Shown piece after piece: positions 37,306 to 48,647 of a DNA stretch of 64,000 nt. The first letter of the stretch is position 1, and the number at the start of each line of letters is the position of its first letter. The notes beneath the pieces were generated by a model. The model did no database searches. It saw only the letters and a list, made by a program, of their open reading frames with translations, and had not been told where the DNA came from. The translations under genes were made by a program, and so were the position numbers. This DNA comes from Nemertoderma westbladi. Lineage: Eukaryota > Xenacoelomorpha > Nemertodermatida > Nemertodermatidae. The stretch spans positions 1 through 64,000 of the forward strand of contig JAUCBJ010007281.1 of the NCBI GenBank assembly GCA_032718475.1. The letters are read 5' to 3'.

Positions 37306-38254
37306 TGGGGCGGATGCCGTGGGGGTTCTGCTTCACACTTGGGGCGGATGCCGTGGGGGTTATGCTTCACACTTGGGGAGGATGCCGTGGGGGTTCTGCT
37401 TCACACCTTGGGCTGATGCCGTGGGGGTTCTGCTTCACACTTTGGGCGGATGCCGTGGGGGTTCTGCTTCACACATGGGGCGGAAGCCGTGGGGGTTCTG
37501 CTTCACACTTGGGGCGGATGCCGTGGGGGTTCTGCTTCACACTTGGGGCGGATGCCTTGGGGGTTCTTCTTCACACTTTGAGTGGATGGCGTGGGGGTTC
37601 TGCTTCACACTTGGGGTGGATGGCGTGAGGGTTCTGCTTCACACTTGGGGCGGATGCCTTGGGGGTTCTGCTTCACACTTTGAGTGGATGGCATGGGGGT
37701 TCTGCTTCATATTTGGGGTGGATGGCGTGAGGGTTCTGCTTCACACTTGGGGCGGATGCCTTGGGGGTTCTGCTTCACACTTTGAGTGGATGGCGTGGGG
37801 GTTCTGCTTCACACTTGGGGTGGATGGCGTGAGGGTTCTGCTTCACACTTGGGGCGGATGCCGTGGAGCTTCTGCTTCACACTTGGGGCGGATGCCGTGG
37901 GGGTTCTGCTTCACACTTGGGGCGGATGCCGTGGGGGTTCTGCTTCCAACTTGGTGCGGATGCCGTGGGGGTTCTGCTTCACACTTGGGGCGGATGCCGT
38001 GGGGGTTCTACTTCACACTTGGGGCGGATGCCGTGGGGGTTCTGCTTCACACTTGGGGCGGATGCCGTGGGGGTTCTGCTTCACACATGGGGCGGATGCC
38101 GTGGGGGTTCTGCTTCACACATGGGGCGGATGCCGTGGAGCTTCTGCTTCACACTTGGGGCGGATGCCGTGGGGGTTCTGCTTCACACTTGGGGCGGATG
38201 CCGTGGGGGTTCTGCTTCACACTTGGGGCGGATGCCGTGGGGGTTCTGCTTCAC
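37306..38254. repeat. 34-bp GC-rich minisatellite, about 28 copies
   Basis: The monomer is GGGGCGGATGCCGTGGGGG followed by TTCTGCTTCACACTT. Between about 37545 and 37850 it forms a 102-bp trimer with variants GCCTTGGGG, GAGTGGATGGCG and GTGGATGGCGTGAGGG repeated three times. Because 34 leaves remainder 1 on division by 3, three monomers encode 34 residues and all three forward frames stay open, giving overlapping apparent ORFs of up to 325 residues. I regard these as a by-product of the repeat. Most monomers contain the GC-box word GGGGCGG. The array resumes at 38696 after a LINE-A insertion. Confidence 0.95.
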
Positions 38255-38695
38255 TACTACTATGATCGGCATGCTGCATTGCAGCTCCATTTTTAAGAAT
38301 GCTGTGCCGGCTTATCGACAAAATTGCACCGCCACAACTCCCTATCACCCATGACATTTGCTAGATCATCCACATCTTCAAGTCCAGTGTTCTTTAAGAT
38401 GCGTCTCAAGAAAGTCATGGGCTATCCACCATGCTTATTCACTCATTGAGGCTGCCAAAGTACAAGATTATGCACTGGCTGGTCCTCACGGCGAAACCAA
38501 TGTCCTGCAAAGCGGAGGCGATTTTGTTCTAGTGTCAAGCCTGGGGGAACCAATGAGACACCTCCAATGTTATATAGTGTCTGGTTGGAGATGTGTGCAT
38601 TGTACTTGATACAATGAACCCGGCGTAGCATTCTTGTGAAAGTGCCTTCCAGAGATTTGGTGTCCTCAGCAGTTAGAGCCCAGCATGGACTTCAC
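38249..38695 (-). mobile_element. LINE-A copy 3: 435-bp 5'-truncated insertion inside the 34-bp minisatellite
   Basis: 38255-38689 is the reverse complement of the LINE-A 3' end: the CTA triplets, the hairpin tail, then the C-terminal coding region up to WALTAEDTKSLEG. CTTCAC flanks it on both sides (38249-38254 and 38690-38695). That word is part of the monomer, so the duplication length is slightly ambiguous. The insertion post-dates amplification of the minisatellite, because repeat units continue on the far side. Confidence 0.85.
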
Positions 38696-38735
38696 ACTTG
38701 GGGCGGATGCCGTGGGGGTTCTGCTTCACACTTGG
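38696..38735. repeat. 34-bp minisatellite, remainder after LINE-A insertion
   Basis: About 1.2 monomers of the 37306-38254 array continue here and end at TTCACACTTGGAG, where unique sequence begins. Confidence 0.85.
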
Positions 38736-40383
38736 AGTTTGGTGAAAGTTTCAAGCCATTGACACGGAAACACCTTTCGTATTTCAGTCGAATTTGGGTG
38801 ACCAATGAATGATTTCAGTCCAAGTCCAACCAGTCCAATCTAGATATCTAAGTCCAGTTTTTCTAAGTCCAAGTGTAGCCAATTTTGATAACCATTCCAA
38901 CCAAATTTAGTATAAAAAGGGTAGCGATATTAGGCGTAATTATTCAAATTAGAAACGCAATAAACGCGCCTTTAATATTATTTAGATTTTGACTGAAATA
39001 CTTAAGTATTAGCGCATCATCTAGGTAAAGGTTGGGTTTAATAGACGCTTCGTGTGCACCAGCTAAGCCGACTCAAATTAAATGATTGGTACTCATTGCA
39101 TTAGTTTTGCCGGATTAGGTTTCATTGGGGTTTAATTTATTTCGTTTATTTTATTTTAGTACATAACAACATATAAGTTAAGTGATTGAAATAAAACCTG
39201 TCAGTACTATTTTGCGGACAAAATACTAGCTACAACGTTATTCATTTATTTATTTTGATTAGTTGATTGCAGGAAGGTTGGACTGTATATAGACACGCTT
39301 GGACCTGAAACGCTAGGTAATCCGGTACTATTGACAGCTGTTTGACCCAGATTTAGCACATTCAGTATTCAGATTTATTATTAGATATTTTCGGATAAAA
39401 TTTTAAAATTAAATAAGCCCGCGTCCCAGTGCGCACCCAGAACTACAGATTGTTTGTCGACTGATAGGCTTCACTACTTGAGTAACAAATTGATTTTCCC
39501 CTACTACAGGAGAGAGTAGCCCTGGTGAGGTTACACATTTTCCACAGTTAGTAACAGCTGTACGCCCCAGAATAGGAAGATTATTCGATTCTTCAGCTGT
39601 TCGCGGGTGTTCAGCAGTGGTTGGTGGACCTTAATGGGAAGACTACCGAGTAAATTTAGACTGGTAGTTGAGACCGCATTTAGAATGGCTCGACCTATTA
39701 GACCTTCGAAGCCCTGGAGATCAGTGCACCAAGACGAAGAATTTCTAGACTCTCGAGATCCGAAGTGAGAACATTTGTGGATTCGGTTCGTATCTTTATA
39801 GAGAGCTTAAGATCGAAAGCGAAAATAAATATTATGGCTCACCAACCAAGGAGGAGGAGGAGGTCAAACTATCTCTATTGATATTGATATTTTTGGAATG
39901 GGTATCATTCTTTCGCCATTTTTTTAAAAATCAACCAAAAAAGAACTGAATTGAATAAATTTGTTATCAATTATTAAATAATGCAATAATTTAGGACAAT
40001 GACAAATTTTGACAATAATTCGCAAATATGTAATTCTCTTTAATAAGATTTTATTACATCAGACTAATGTAAAAACTTAAGAATGCGAAAAAAAACAGGA
40101 AACGTGATTTACTTACACAAATTGTAATTCATAGCTAATAGGGCTATGGGTTTTTTCAAAGGGTTGAATATGTTTGGAAGCGAAATGGATACAGTGATAA
40201 TATTTTATACAATTATTAAGAATACTGTGAGATCCTATGTATGTAGTTAACTAGTGGTTTATACAAGAAAAGTAAAATCGTAAATAACAGAGCGAGCACA
40301 AATCAATTGTAATTTTCAAAAAGATAAGAATCTTAAATTAGTTTTAAAAGTGATAATTAGGCCTTATATATGTATTCTGGTAA
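38736..40383. other. Non-coding spacer
   Basis: No gene or terminal repeat recognised. AAGTCCA words cluster at 38820-38880. The stretch 40380-40200 lies downstream of the minus-strand gene and should hold its 3' UTR, but I see no clear AATAAA in that orientation. Confidence 0.4.
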
Positions 40384-41508
40384 TTAAATGTTTATGTTGA
40401 GAACTTCATTGTCTTGACTCATAGTATCCCCAACATCATCCATACACTCTCTATCCCCCACTTCCTCTGGGATTGTATCGCACTGCAAGGTAAAGTTACT
40501 TTCGTCCTCCCAGTAGCTGTCCAGCGGTTCAGCATCACCGTCGCTCTGCTCGTAATACTTGTTAATATCCCGTCTGGTGTCGCAACAATCCTTTACGCTG
40601 TTCCGGAAAACAACCAACACGACACACCCAATAGAGAACATACAGCAACCAAGTACAGCACCGATAATAATTCCTTTAGCAACAGAATTTGAAGACTCCT
40701 TTGGGAGTCCCAGAGTAAACGAAATCCATTTACTTCTGTAACTACAACCAATCACGTTGCAGCTTTCTATAGCTATGCTGCCATTGGCTCCTTCTATCAT
40801 GTTTGTTACATTGAGTGATGTCCCATGGTAATGGCTCATATCTGCAGTGTGAGCTGAATCAAATGGGAAATCAAGCCAATCCACCTCCAATTCTCTCACA
40901 TCCGGCGCGCTCCGGTTGGTGTAGTTGATGAGGATGTTGAACTTGAATATTGGGTACCCCCCGTCGAATACAGGATACCATGAGGCGAAAACCGACGAGT
41001 TTGAAGTCTTAGATACTAAAACTTCTGTTGGTATCTCCGGTAAGCCGCAATCACGCAATAAGAAAGTCGCTTTAGATAAATGTTTGTGTTCTGGAATGTA
41101 TTCCACCTCCATGGTCATTCTGTACTCACCCATTGCGATAGAGTCTATAACGTCTTCAGCAAACACGGTTATTATTTCCGATTTCCAATCCGCAGTGACT
41201 GTAAAGTCATAAGTGGCATCTTTATCACACCCTGAACAATCTTTAGCAACAACTTTGTTATTTGTATTTAAAATTGTTATATTGTAGACTTTTGGATCGT
41301 CGTTATTTACATTGTCAGCATCATGGATTGCAGTTTTCAGTTCAATGTTTTTCTCGGTGGCATTCATAAAACAACCTTCTATTGGTTGGACGTATTGTAT
41401 GCTTAGCAACGGCTGGTCCCCATCGTATCTATATGACAACGACCAAACTCCCAATGATAAGGTTAGAACTATACCCAATAAATCATAAACATGATACCGG
41501 TATCTCAT
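40384..41508 (-). CDS. Predicted type I membrane glycoprotein with fibronectin-III-like domain
   Basis: This intronless protein of 374 residues is not assigned to a named family. A hydrophobic N-terminal segment (DLLGIVLTLSLGVWSL, about 9-24) could be a signal peptide or anchor. The ectodomain has paired cysteines (C46, C91, C94, C153, C250, C255) and about seven N-glycosylation sequons, including NAT49, NIT76, NSS170, NYT195 and NVT233. Residues 154-268 resemble a fibronectin-III domain: LPEIPTEVLVSKTSNSSVF, then W-Y-P-V-x-D-G-G-Y-P-I-x-x-F, then a final ...SIAIESCNVIGCS strand. A single transmembrane helix (VAKGIIIGAVLGCC onward, 277-301) is followed by a short cytoplasmic tail (302-374) that is acidic and Ser/Tyr containing. 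The ATG has A at -3. Likely a surface receptor or adhesion protein; ligand unknown. The intronless state may reflect retroposition. Confidence 0.7.
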   Translation of the reverse strand: MRYRYHVYDLLGIVLTLSLGVWSLSYRYDGDQPLLSIQYVQPIEGCFMNATEKNIELKTAIHDADNVNNDDPKVYNITILNTNNKVVAKDCSGCDKDATYDFTVTADWKSEIITVFAEDVIDSIAMGEYRMTMEVEYIPEHKHLSKATFLLRDCGLPEIPTEVLVSKTSNSSVFASWYPVFDGGYPIFKFNILINYTNRSAPDVRELEVDWLDFPFDSAHTADMSHYHGTSLNVTNMIEGANGSIAIESCNVIGCSYRSKWISFTLGLPKESSNSVAKGIIIGAVLGCCMFSIGCVVLVVFRNSVKDCCDTRRDINKYYEQSDGDAEPLDSYWEDESNFTLQCDTIPEEVGDRECMDDVGDTMSQDNEVLNINI

Positions 41509-42785
41509 TTTGTATTTTATTTCTTCATAATTGTTTTTTAATTGTATAAATTTATTAAATTTCGAACTACAATAGGCCCTTACATTTCAATATTCCAAAA
41601 TCACATCAACTGATTACAGCAATATTTCTTTGCATCAAACTACTTAAATCAACCCAATGTAAAGTAACTTTACACACAAGTACCAGTACCGGTATGGTAT
41701 GCAAATTGTTGAACTTAAATTTATTATTACCAATTTTAATTTTAATGATAATTATAAATACATAATAGAAAGTTATATATAAATAGGCCTACACAACACC
41801 CATGCGTTTAGAAAGACACACAATTACTAATGCAATTATTGCTATACGAAATACAGTATCTTTCAACTTTCCTTAAGGGTAATAATTAATGTAGTACACT
41901 ATAAGTTTCACATAACGTATTGTACTACTACAATGTATACTTTAGTAGAGAGCTATATAGAGTAATTGTGTGGAAATATTATTAACAGTTGGCACCGAGG
42001 TTACCAGCGAGCTAACAATAATTAGTGCAGGAGTGAGGGACATGGGGGTTTGTATATGGCTTATATTGGCAATGCTTTGCGTATTTCTTCCGGCTACTAT
42101 TCACCAATACGACAGCTGGTGGTACTGTAGTAGTGTTGTGTTAGCCTAATGTATTGTTTACTATGGGGGATGATTTAGATTTATTATTTTATATTAGCCC
42201 TCATCCTTGTGAATATTGTGGCTCTTATAGTTAGTAGTGAAGTGAAGTAGCCCCCCCCCCCCCCCCCCCCCCTCTCTCTCCACATCACCACCATGCGATT
42301 TGTATTATTGTAATAAATAATTTACACTAGAAATAACGAATAATTGTGGTTAAGGAACTGTTAGTTTGCACGTGAACGTTAGGATAGAGTCAGAGGGAAA
42401 AATGTATGCTAATCCCATCTCGGAGAATCAATCAATTATGGATTGGAGCAAGTTGCAGTGGCACGATTTGTAACCAAAACAATAAACGAAACACAATAGA
42501 ACAGGTTACAACAAACTAACAGAGTACTGTAATCAAATGTTATTTGCTTCGAGACGACGCAAATCGTCTTACCCAGGAGAGTGAAAATAATAAAAATATA
42601 ATAATAATAAAATATTTATGTTACGTTAATATTTAGTTAATATTTATTTATGTTATATCTAAATTTACATACATATAGGCCTAGTACTCTAGAGCTAAGA
42701 ACAATTTTATATTAAATATAAAAGATATGCGCCTATAATTATTTGTTAAAAGTAGTATTATAATATATTAATGAATATTCTAGGA
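41509..42785. other. Spacer upstream of the membrane-protein gene
   Basis: No second gene found. The segment should contain the promoter of the 40384-41508 gene, but no clear TATA or initiator can be chosen. It holds a run of 22 C at 42251-42272 followed by CT repeats. Confidence 0.4.
42251..42280. repeat. Poly(C) tract followed by (CT)n
   Basis: An uninterrupted run of 22 C followed by TCTCTCTC. Such tracts are prone to slippage and read-length error. Confidence 0.9.
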
Positions 42786-45700
42786 TCGGCATGCTGCATT
42801 GCAGCTGCATTTTTAAGAATGCTGTGCCGGCTTGTCAACAAAATTGCACCGCCACAACTCCCTATCACCCATGACATTTGCTAGATCATCCGCATCTTCA
42901 AGGCCAGTGTCCTTTAAGATGCGTCTCAAGAAAGTCATGGGCTGTCCACCATGCTTATTCACTCCATGAGGCTGCCAAAGTACAAGATTATGCACTGGCT
43001 GGTCCTCACGGCGAAAGCAATGTCCTGCAAAGCGGAGGCGATTTTGTTCTAGTGTCAAGTTTGGGGGAACCAATGAGACACCTCCAATGTTATATAGTGT
43101 ATGGTTGGAGATGTGTGCATTGTACTTGACACAATGAACCCGGCGTAGCATTCTTGTGAATGCGCCATCCAGAGATTTGGTGTCCTCAGCAGTTAGAGCC
43201 CAGCATGGACTCCCGTAGAGGAGTACTGGAACTACTGCTGCTCTAAATAATCGGACCTTAAGTTTCCGATTAATTCTCGGTGACTTCCAAATCCTGGAAA
43301 GCCTATTCAAGGCTGCCCATGCCTTTCCCTTGCGTATTCGAAGGTCCTCACCTGACTTCCGGATCCATGATCCCAGGTAACAGAAGTCGTCCACATGCTC
43401 AAGCATACCATCCTTTGAGCTTATGCTCATCCGATTAGAGACTTGCTGAGGACTTTCAAAGTTAACTGTCAAAATTTTGGTCTTTCTGGAGTTAATAACA
43501 AGACCAACACTAGAAGCAGCATGTTCTATTGAGCTGAGGAGCCGTTGGGCTCCCTCTAATGATTCTGAGAGTACTCCTAAGTCATCAGCAAAGTTTAGAT
43601 CAGTTAGGTACTTGGCAGGATTTCCTCGACTTCTGGAGCCAGTAGGTGGAGTTATCATCACCCCATCATCATTATGATGATCTAAGGACATGCGTAGAAC
43701 ATAGTCGACCACAATAATGAACAAGAATGGTGCAAGTGTGTCTCCTTGGAGGACGCCCCATAACACTTCAAATGGTTCTGTGTCACCGTCAACAGTAGTC
43801 ACAAATGTTGTCGAACCATCGTATACTGATCTGATTGCTGCAATAATTTCATCAGGAATCCCATATAATGAAAGTATGCTGAATATACGTGAGCGAGAGA
43901 CTGAATCAAAGGCCTTGAAGAAGTCAACAAAGATAACAGCCAGATGCCTGTCTTTCTTTTTTGATAATTCTTCAATTATCCTTTTTAGTGCCAAAATGGG
44001 CTCCATGGTCCCACGACCTTTACGGAACCCATTCTGATTTCCACGGAGCAGTCTTTCAATGGGATCCCTGATGCGATTTAATAGAATCCTATTGTATAGC
44101 TTTGCAGCAATCGAGATCAATGAGATTCCCCGAAAAGAACCATAGAGTGTTAGGTTGCCCTTCTTGGGAACTGGCACCAACTTATTTGTTTTCATTTCTT
44201 GTAGGACTCTTGTTGTTCGGTACATGTCTAGTATGATGGGATAGATGAGCTTTAAACACTCAGGAATTTTAAAGACATCAGGGGGAACACCATCTACTCC
44301 ACTGGCACGATTGGTCGTAATGCTCTTTGCAGCAGCCTTCACTTCTGCAAAGGAGATATCGCCAATGGGAATATCTGGTAGTACAGACTCAGACACTTTT
44401 ACTTCTATAAAGTTATCAGGCAATACACTGTCATTATTGAGGAGCTTTTCAAAGTGGGCTTTCCAACCATTGAGGCGATCGGCTGGTGATTCAGCCTTAA
44501 CCTTGGTGGTTGGTTGGCTTTTCCGCCCAGTAAGCAAATTGATCGATTTCCATGCCTGGGATGATTGCCTGCTGTCGTCAGCTTCATTGATGGCATCAAC
44601 CTGTTGGTTTATTAGCTCCTGTAGATTAACAGAGTACTGCCTGTTCAGGGACCTAGATGCAGCCTTAATTGCATTCTTGGCCGATGTAGTCTGTTTGAGT
44701 CGGGACTCTTTCTGCGCCTTATGAAGGTCATTTCGGCACTTCTGAATTTTGTTGTCAGTCCAGGGGGCCCTTTTCCTGTTTCGAGGGTATACAGGAACTG
44801 TTTCTGCAGCTGCTAACTTAACTGCTTCTGTAAAGGCAGTATAGCCCTCACAGTGATCTGCTGCCTCAGAGGCAAGAGCCTCATACCTGTTGTTGCTCAG
44901 CTGTAGTGTGAAGCTGGATCTCACACTTGGCTGTTGCAACAGAAAGGACCAGTCATGCCGCTGCAAGGCAGATTTCGTTGTCCTGCTAGCATGCAGACTA
45001 AGTCTTACCTTGGCCACAATAAGGCGGTGATCGCTGGAGAAGGGTCGAAGTGTAAATGCATTACAGTCTTGTATAGAGCTCCTGTATTTCCTACCAAACA
45101 GAATATGGTATATCTGGGACTTGTGACCACTGGGTCCACTATGATTCCATAGCTTTCCATTTCGCTTCTTGAACTGGGTTCCAGCCGAAAACAATCCATT
45201 TCCAGAGATAAAATCCTGAAGATGGACAGAATTTCGGTTAACACTATTGCTATAGATCCAGGGCGATGTAGGTGATTGATGCAGACTTGCATTAAAGTCT
45301 CACAGGAATGTTAAGAATGCATGCTGATCCACTCCATCAGTAGCTGCTTGTAGATTGTGGTAGAAATTTTCCACCTCCTCTAAAGGGGCAACACTAGTTG
45401 GAGAGTAGCACACAATCAGAACCACCTTAGGAAACTTCTTAGCCAGTCTTCCAGAACATGAGAAGTGGCAACGGATGATGCGGTTAGAGATTTGGTCTAT
45501 TTTGTCCAATGCTGCATGTGCAGTTGGATTCATCAATAGACCAATTCCACCATTGCCACTATCATCTGCTGACGCGAGGGCGAGTTGCCAACCGCCCCCC
45601 ATGTCCTTAATCAGAACCTCATCAGTCTGTCCAGTCTGCATTCGGTGCTCTTGAACACCCACTGCGCTAAGAGAAAGCTTATCTGCCAAGGCAGTCAGCT

Positions 45701-46515
45701 CACCTTGTCGCATTGGGGACCCGAGTGTTAGGGTGTTTACTGAGGCTAGTCTAGTGACTTGCCTCCGATTCACCAATGGCTTTGTTGGTCGGGGTGGAAC
45801 ATGAGAGTAGCCTCCAACTCCAGAATCCCTCTCCCCATCACAATCTGGCCTCCCTGGTGACCCAGGGTTTGGGCCAGAAAGGTCATCAGGAAAGGGACTC
45901 AAAGAATTGTTGGCTGCTCTCTCTCCAGTAGGGGGTGAGACAGGCAGCCGCTCAGGAGTTAACTGACGCCTGTGAGGCCGATTGTGTCCGGTAATTCCAC
46001 TGGCCTCTAGTGGCCGGACCTCCGCATTGCTAATGTAATCCATAGTGGGGGTTGGGGGGTGCTTTTTTGCCGAGTCAGCTCTCGGAGCAAATACCACACC
46101 CTGGTTTGCCATTCCACAGGGTGGGTGTCGCAATGGAGTCAGATATGAGGCCTATCACCCATATCTACTCTGGCGCACATGACCCACCATTGGCTGTTGC
46201 AGCTCATCTGCTGTGTCATGCCCTGTACCCTTGCTGCCATGTGCAGGTCGCAGTGAAGTGCTCTCAGAGTGGACATGAGAACACTCTACTCCTGACCAGC
46301 CATTGGTAGATCACCATCTGCCTGGTCAGGCCATATACCCCTGCAGCCAAGTATATGGGTCCTTAATCCAGGACCAAGGGCGTCCTTATCCCAGAACGAA
46401 GAGGGTCCTAGTTACAGGACCAGATTTGCCCTAGTAAGAGGGTCTATGCAGCTACAGGTGGCACCTCCTTTATGCTGCATGGAGGTGGCAAGTTTTCTTG
46501 ATCAATGACCTAGAA
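42786..46515 (-). mobile_element. LINE-A copy 4: near full-length non-LTR retrotransposon, inactivated
   Basis: The order on the minus strand is: 5' UTR (46515-46134), endonuclease, RT, C-terminal region and the 3' hairpin tail ending in a TAG at about 42786. It is collinear with the intact copy at 54356-58267 but lacks the 156-bp segment found in that copy's 5' UTR (57932-58087). The 5' boundary merges with another LINE-A fragment at about 46520, and no target duplication is clear. Confidence 0.85.
42813..46133 (-). pseudogene. LINE-A endonuclease/RT with a nonsense and an active-site mutation
   Basis: The ORF is in one frame throughout, from the ATG at 46133 to the stop at 42813, but is split by TGA at 45300-45302, exactly at the glycine of the endonuclease motif GDFNA (about residue 278). 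Downstream, the endonuclease motif SQIDHIL reads SQIYHIL (codon at 45108-45110), a one-base change that replaces an expected catalytic-region aspartate. The RT keeps FVDFFKAFDSVSRS (motif A), WGVLQGDTLAPFLF (motif B) and FADD (motif C). From a later ATG a 793-residue RT-only protein (42813-45194) is still open. Compared with the copy at 54397-57708 the RT here retains the motif A aspartate. Confidence 0.88.
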
Positions 46516-46529
46516 TACCTGACCTAGTA

Positions 46530-47488
46530 AAACCTAATAAAAAGACCAACACTAGAAGCAGCCTGTTCTAATGAGCGGAGGAACCGCTGGGCTCCCTCTA
46601 GTGATTCTAAGAGTACTCCTAAGTCATCAGTAAAGTCTAGATCAGTTAGGTACTTGGCAGGATTTCCTCTACTTCTGGAGCCAGTAGGTGGAGTTACCAT
46701 CACCCCATCATCATTATGATGATCTAAGTACATGCGTAGAACATAGTCAACCACAATTATGAACAAGAATGGCGCATGTGTGTCCCCTGGAGGACTCACC
46801 ATAACTGTCGTTTGCATCTGTCGTCGATTTCCATGCCTGGGATGATTGCCTGCTGTCGTCAGCATCATTGATGGCATCAACCTGTTGATTTATAAGCTCC
46901 TGTAGATTAACATAGTACTGCCTGTTCAGGGACCTAGATACAGCCTCAACTGCATTCTTTGTAGCTGTAGTCTGTTTGAGTTGGGACTCTTTATGCGCCT
47001 TATAGAGGTCTTTTCGGCACTTTCGAATTTGGTGATCAGTCCAGGGGGCCTTTTTCCTGTTTGGAGTTTATACAGGAACTGTTTCTGCAGCTGCTAACTT
47101 AACTGCTTCTGTGAAGGCAGTATAGCCCTCAGAGTAGTGATCTGCCGCCTCAGAGGCAAGAATCTCATACCTGTTGCTCAGCTGTAGTGTGAAGCTAGAT
47201 CTCACACTTGGCTGTTGCAACAGAGAGGACCAGTCATATGCCGCGGCAAAGTAGATTTCGTTGTTCTGCTAGCACGCAGACTAAGACTTACCTTGGCCAC
47301 AATAAGGCGGTGATCACTGGAGAAGGGTCGAACTGTAAATGCATTACAGTCTTGTATAGAGCTCTTGTATTTCCTACGAAACGTAATATGGTCTATGTGT
47401 CCAATGGGTCCACTATGAGTCCATAGCTTTCCAGTTCGCTTCTTGAACTTGGTTCCAGCCGAAAAAAATCAATTTCCAGAGATGAAAA
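46530..47488 (-). pseudogene. LINE-A copy 5: internally deleted, rearranged fragment
   Basis: Minus-strand order is the end of the endonuclease (LW...SGP), the linker, then a jump at about 46798-46805 from the SQAWKS-type linker straight to the RT motif B region (TxAPFLFIIVVDYVLR), and a stop at the GLFI segment at 46530. The 5' RT half is deleted and the 3' end is missing. Several small indels and stops are present. It lies head to tail against copy 4 with no spacer, which suggests insertion-associated rearrangement. Confidence 0.75.
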
Positions 47489-48063
47489 AGAACAGGCCGG
47501 ACTGGCTGGTCCTGTAAAATGTAAAGTGACTTTAAAATGTACTGCAAAGCGGAGGCGGTTCAGTTCAAGTTGTTCAAGTAGTTCAAGTACCGGTAGTACT
47601 CTAAACGAATCCGCGAACTGGACCCCTAATTGAAAGATAATTTAAAAACAACCATTCATCCACCGATATTAAAATAAAAATTGAATTTAATGTTGTCATT
47701 TCATACAATTTATTTAAATTCAATATGTCGCTAATATTACTTTCTTCTCATAATATAACAATTCTGCAATGCCTCTACCTCTGCCGGTGTTCATAGATTG
47801 TAGTATTTTGTGCAGTTGTGTACACATATAGTGTACAATTACACGTAGGCAGATATGACTACCCTTTCATGTTACATCCCGACGTACATATGTACAGTAC
47901 AGACGTGTTAACATAACATTGTACAGCGGTCATTAGTAAGTGACCGCGGTCACAGCACAACATTTCTAAGGTAGGTCTACGGCGCTTACCTTTCCTTTAT
48001 TAAGTTACATTTGTTATAAATTAGCTTGTCAACTCGAATTAAATACTAATTGAACCTTAAATC
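47489..48063. other. Spacer with a tiny LINE-A remnant
   Basis: 47500-47570 contains GACTGGCTGGTCCT and TGCAAAGCGGAGGCG, which in LINE-A lie in the 3' coding region, separated here by 26 unrelated bases. No gene is supported in the rest. Confidence 0.45.
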
Positions 48064-48403
48064 ACCATGCAACGTAATTCAGGCGGTACCTTGCTAATGT
48101 CGTTAAACATCGTAGATTCGCAGTCTGTTCCGGTACACAAATACTGTTAATAAAAATACAAATACTATTGTGGAGGAGTACTGGAACTACTGCTGCTCTA
48201 AATAATCGGACCTTAAGTTTCCGATTAATTCTCGGTGACTTCCAAATCCTGGAAAGCCTATTCAAGGCTGCCCATGCCTTTCCCTTACGTATTCGAATTA
48301 CCTATCAACTCTAATTTAATAACTACAATAGTACCATGACCATACAACGTAATACGGGCGGTACCTTGCTAATGTTTTTCAACGGTGTAGGCTTGCAGTC
48401 TGT
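48064..48403. repeat. Diverged direct duplication flanking a LINE-A scrap
   Basis: About 70 bp around 48064-48130 (AACGTAAT, GGCGGTACCTTGCTAATG, CGCAGTCTGT) recur in the same orientation at about 48337-48403. A 126-bp LINE-A piece lies between the two copies. Confidence 0.6.
48172..48297 (-). pseudogene. LINE-A copy 6: 126-bp internal fragment
   Basis: This matches the region encoding IRKGKAWAALNRLSRIWKSP through KVRLFRAAVVPVLL. Both ends are inside the coding region, so it is not a simple 5'-truncated insertion. It lacks the 3' tail. Confidence 0.85.
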
Positions 48404-48647
48404 AGGCCTACACCCCTAACGGTAAACTTGTATAAGCAGAGTTATGAATCTTAATTTAGCGACAGATTAATAGCAACTAAATTTTAAGTGCATTAAAATA
48501 CCGAATAAAAAAAATCAATATTTATTTTCAACTGGTTATCTATTTTAAAAATTAGCTTTCATTTGGCGGCTCATTTCGCCACATTTTCGATCCAGTTCGG
48601 TAATTAAACTATCCCCATAAATTGATAATTTAACTTTGAGAGGAGAT

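Noticed and set aside
37319-38296. Overlapping 325-, 163-, 159- and 135-residue open frames on the plus strand
   Set aside because: They are all translations of the same 34-bp minisatellite in different frames; the openness follows from the repeat, and part runs into an inserted LINE tail.
43477-44724. Several 66-159-residue plus-strand frames, repeated at 55055-56302
   Set aside because: They are antisense shadows of the LINE-A ORF, which explains why they occur at the same places in both copies.
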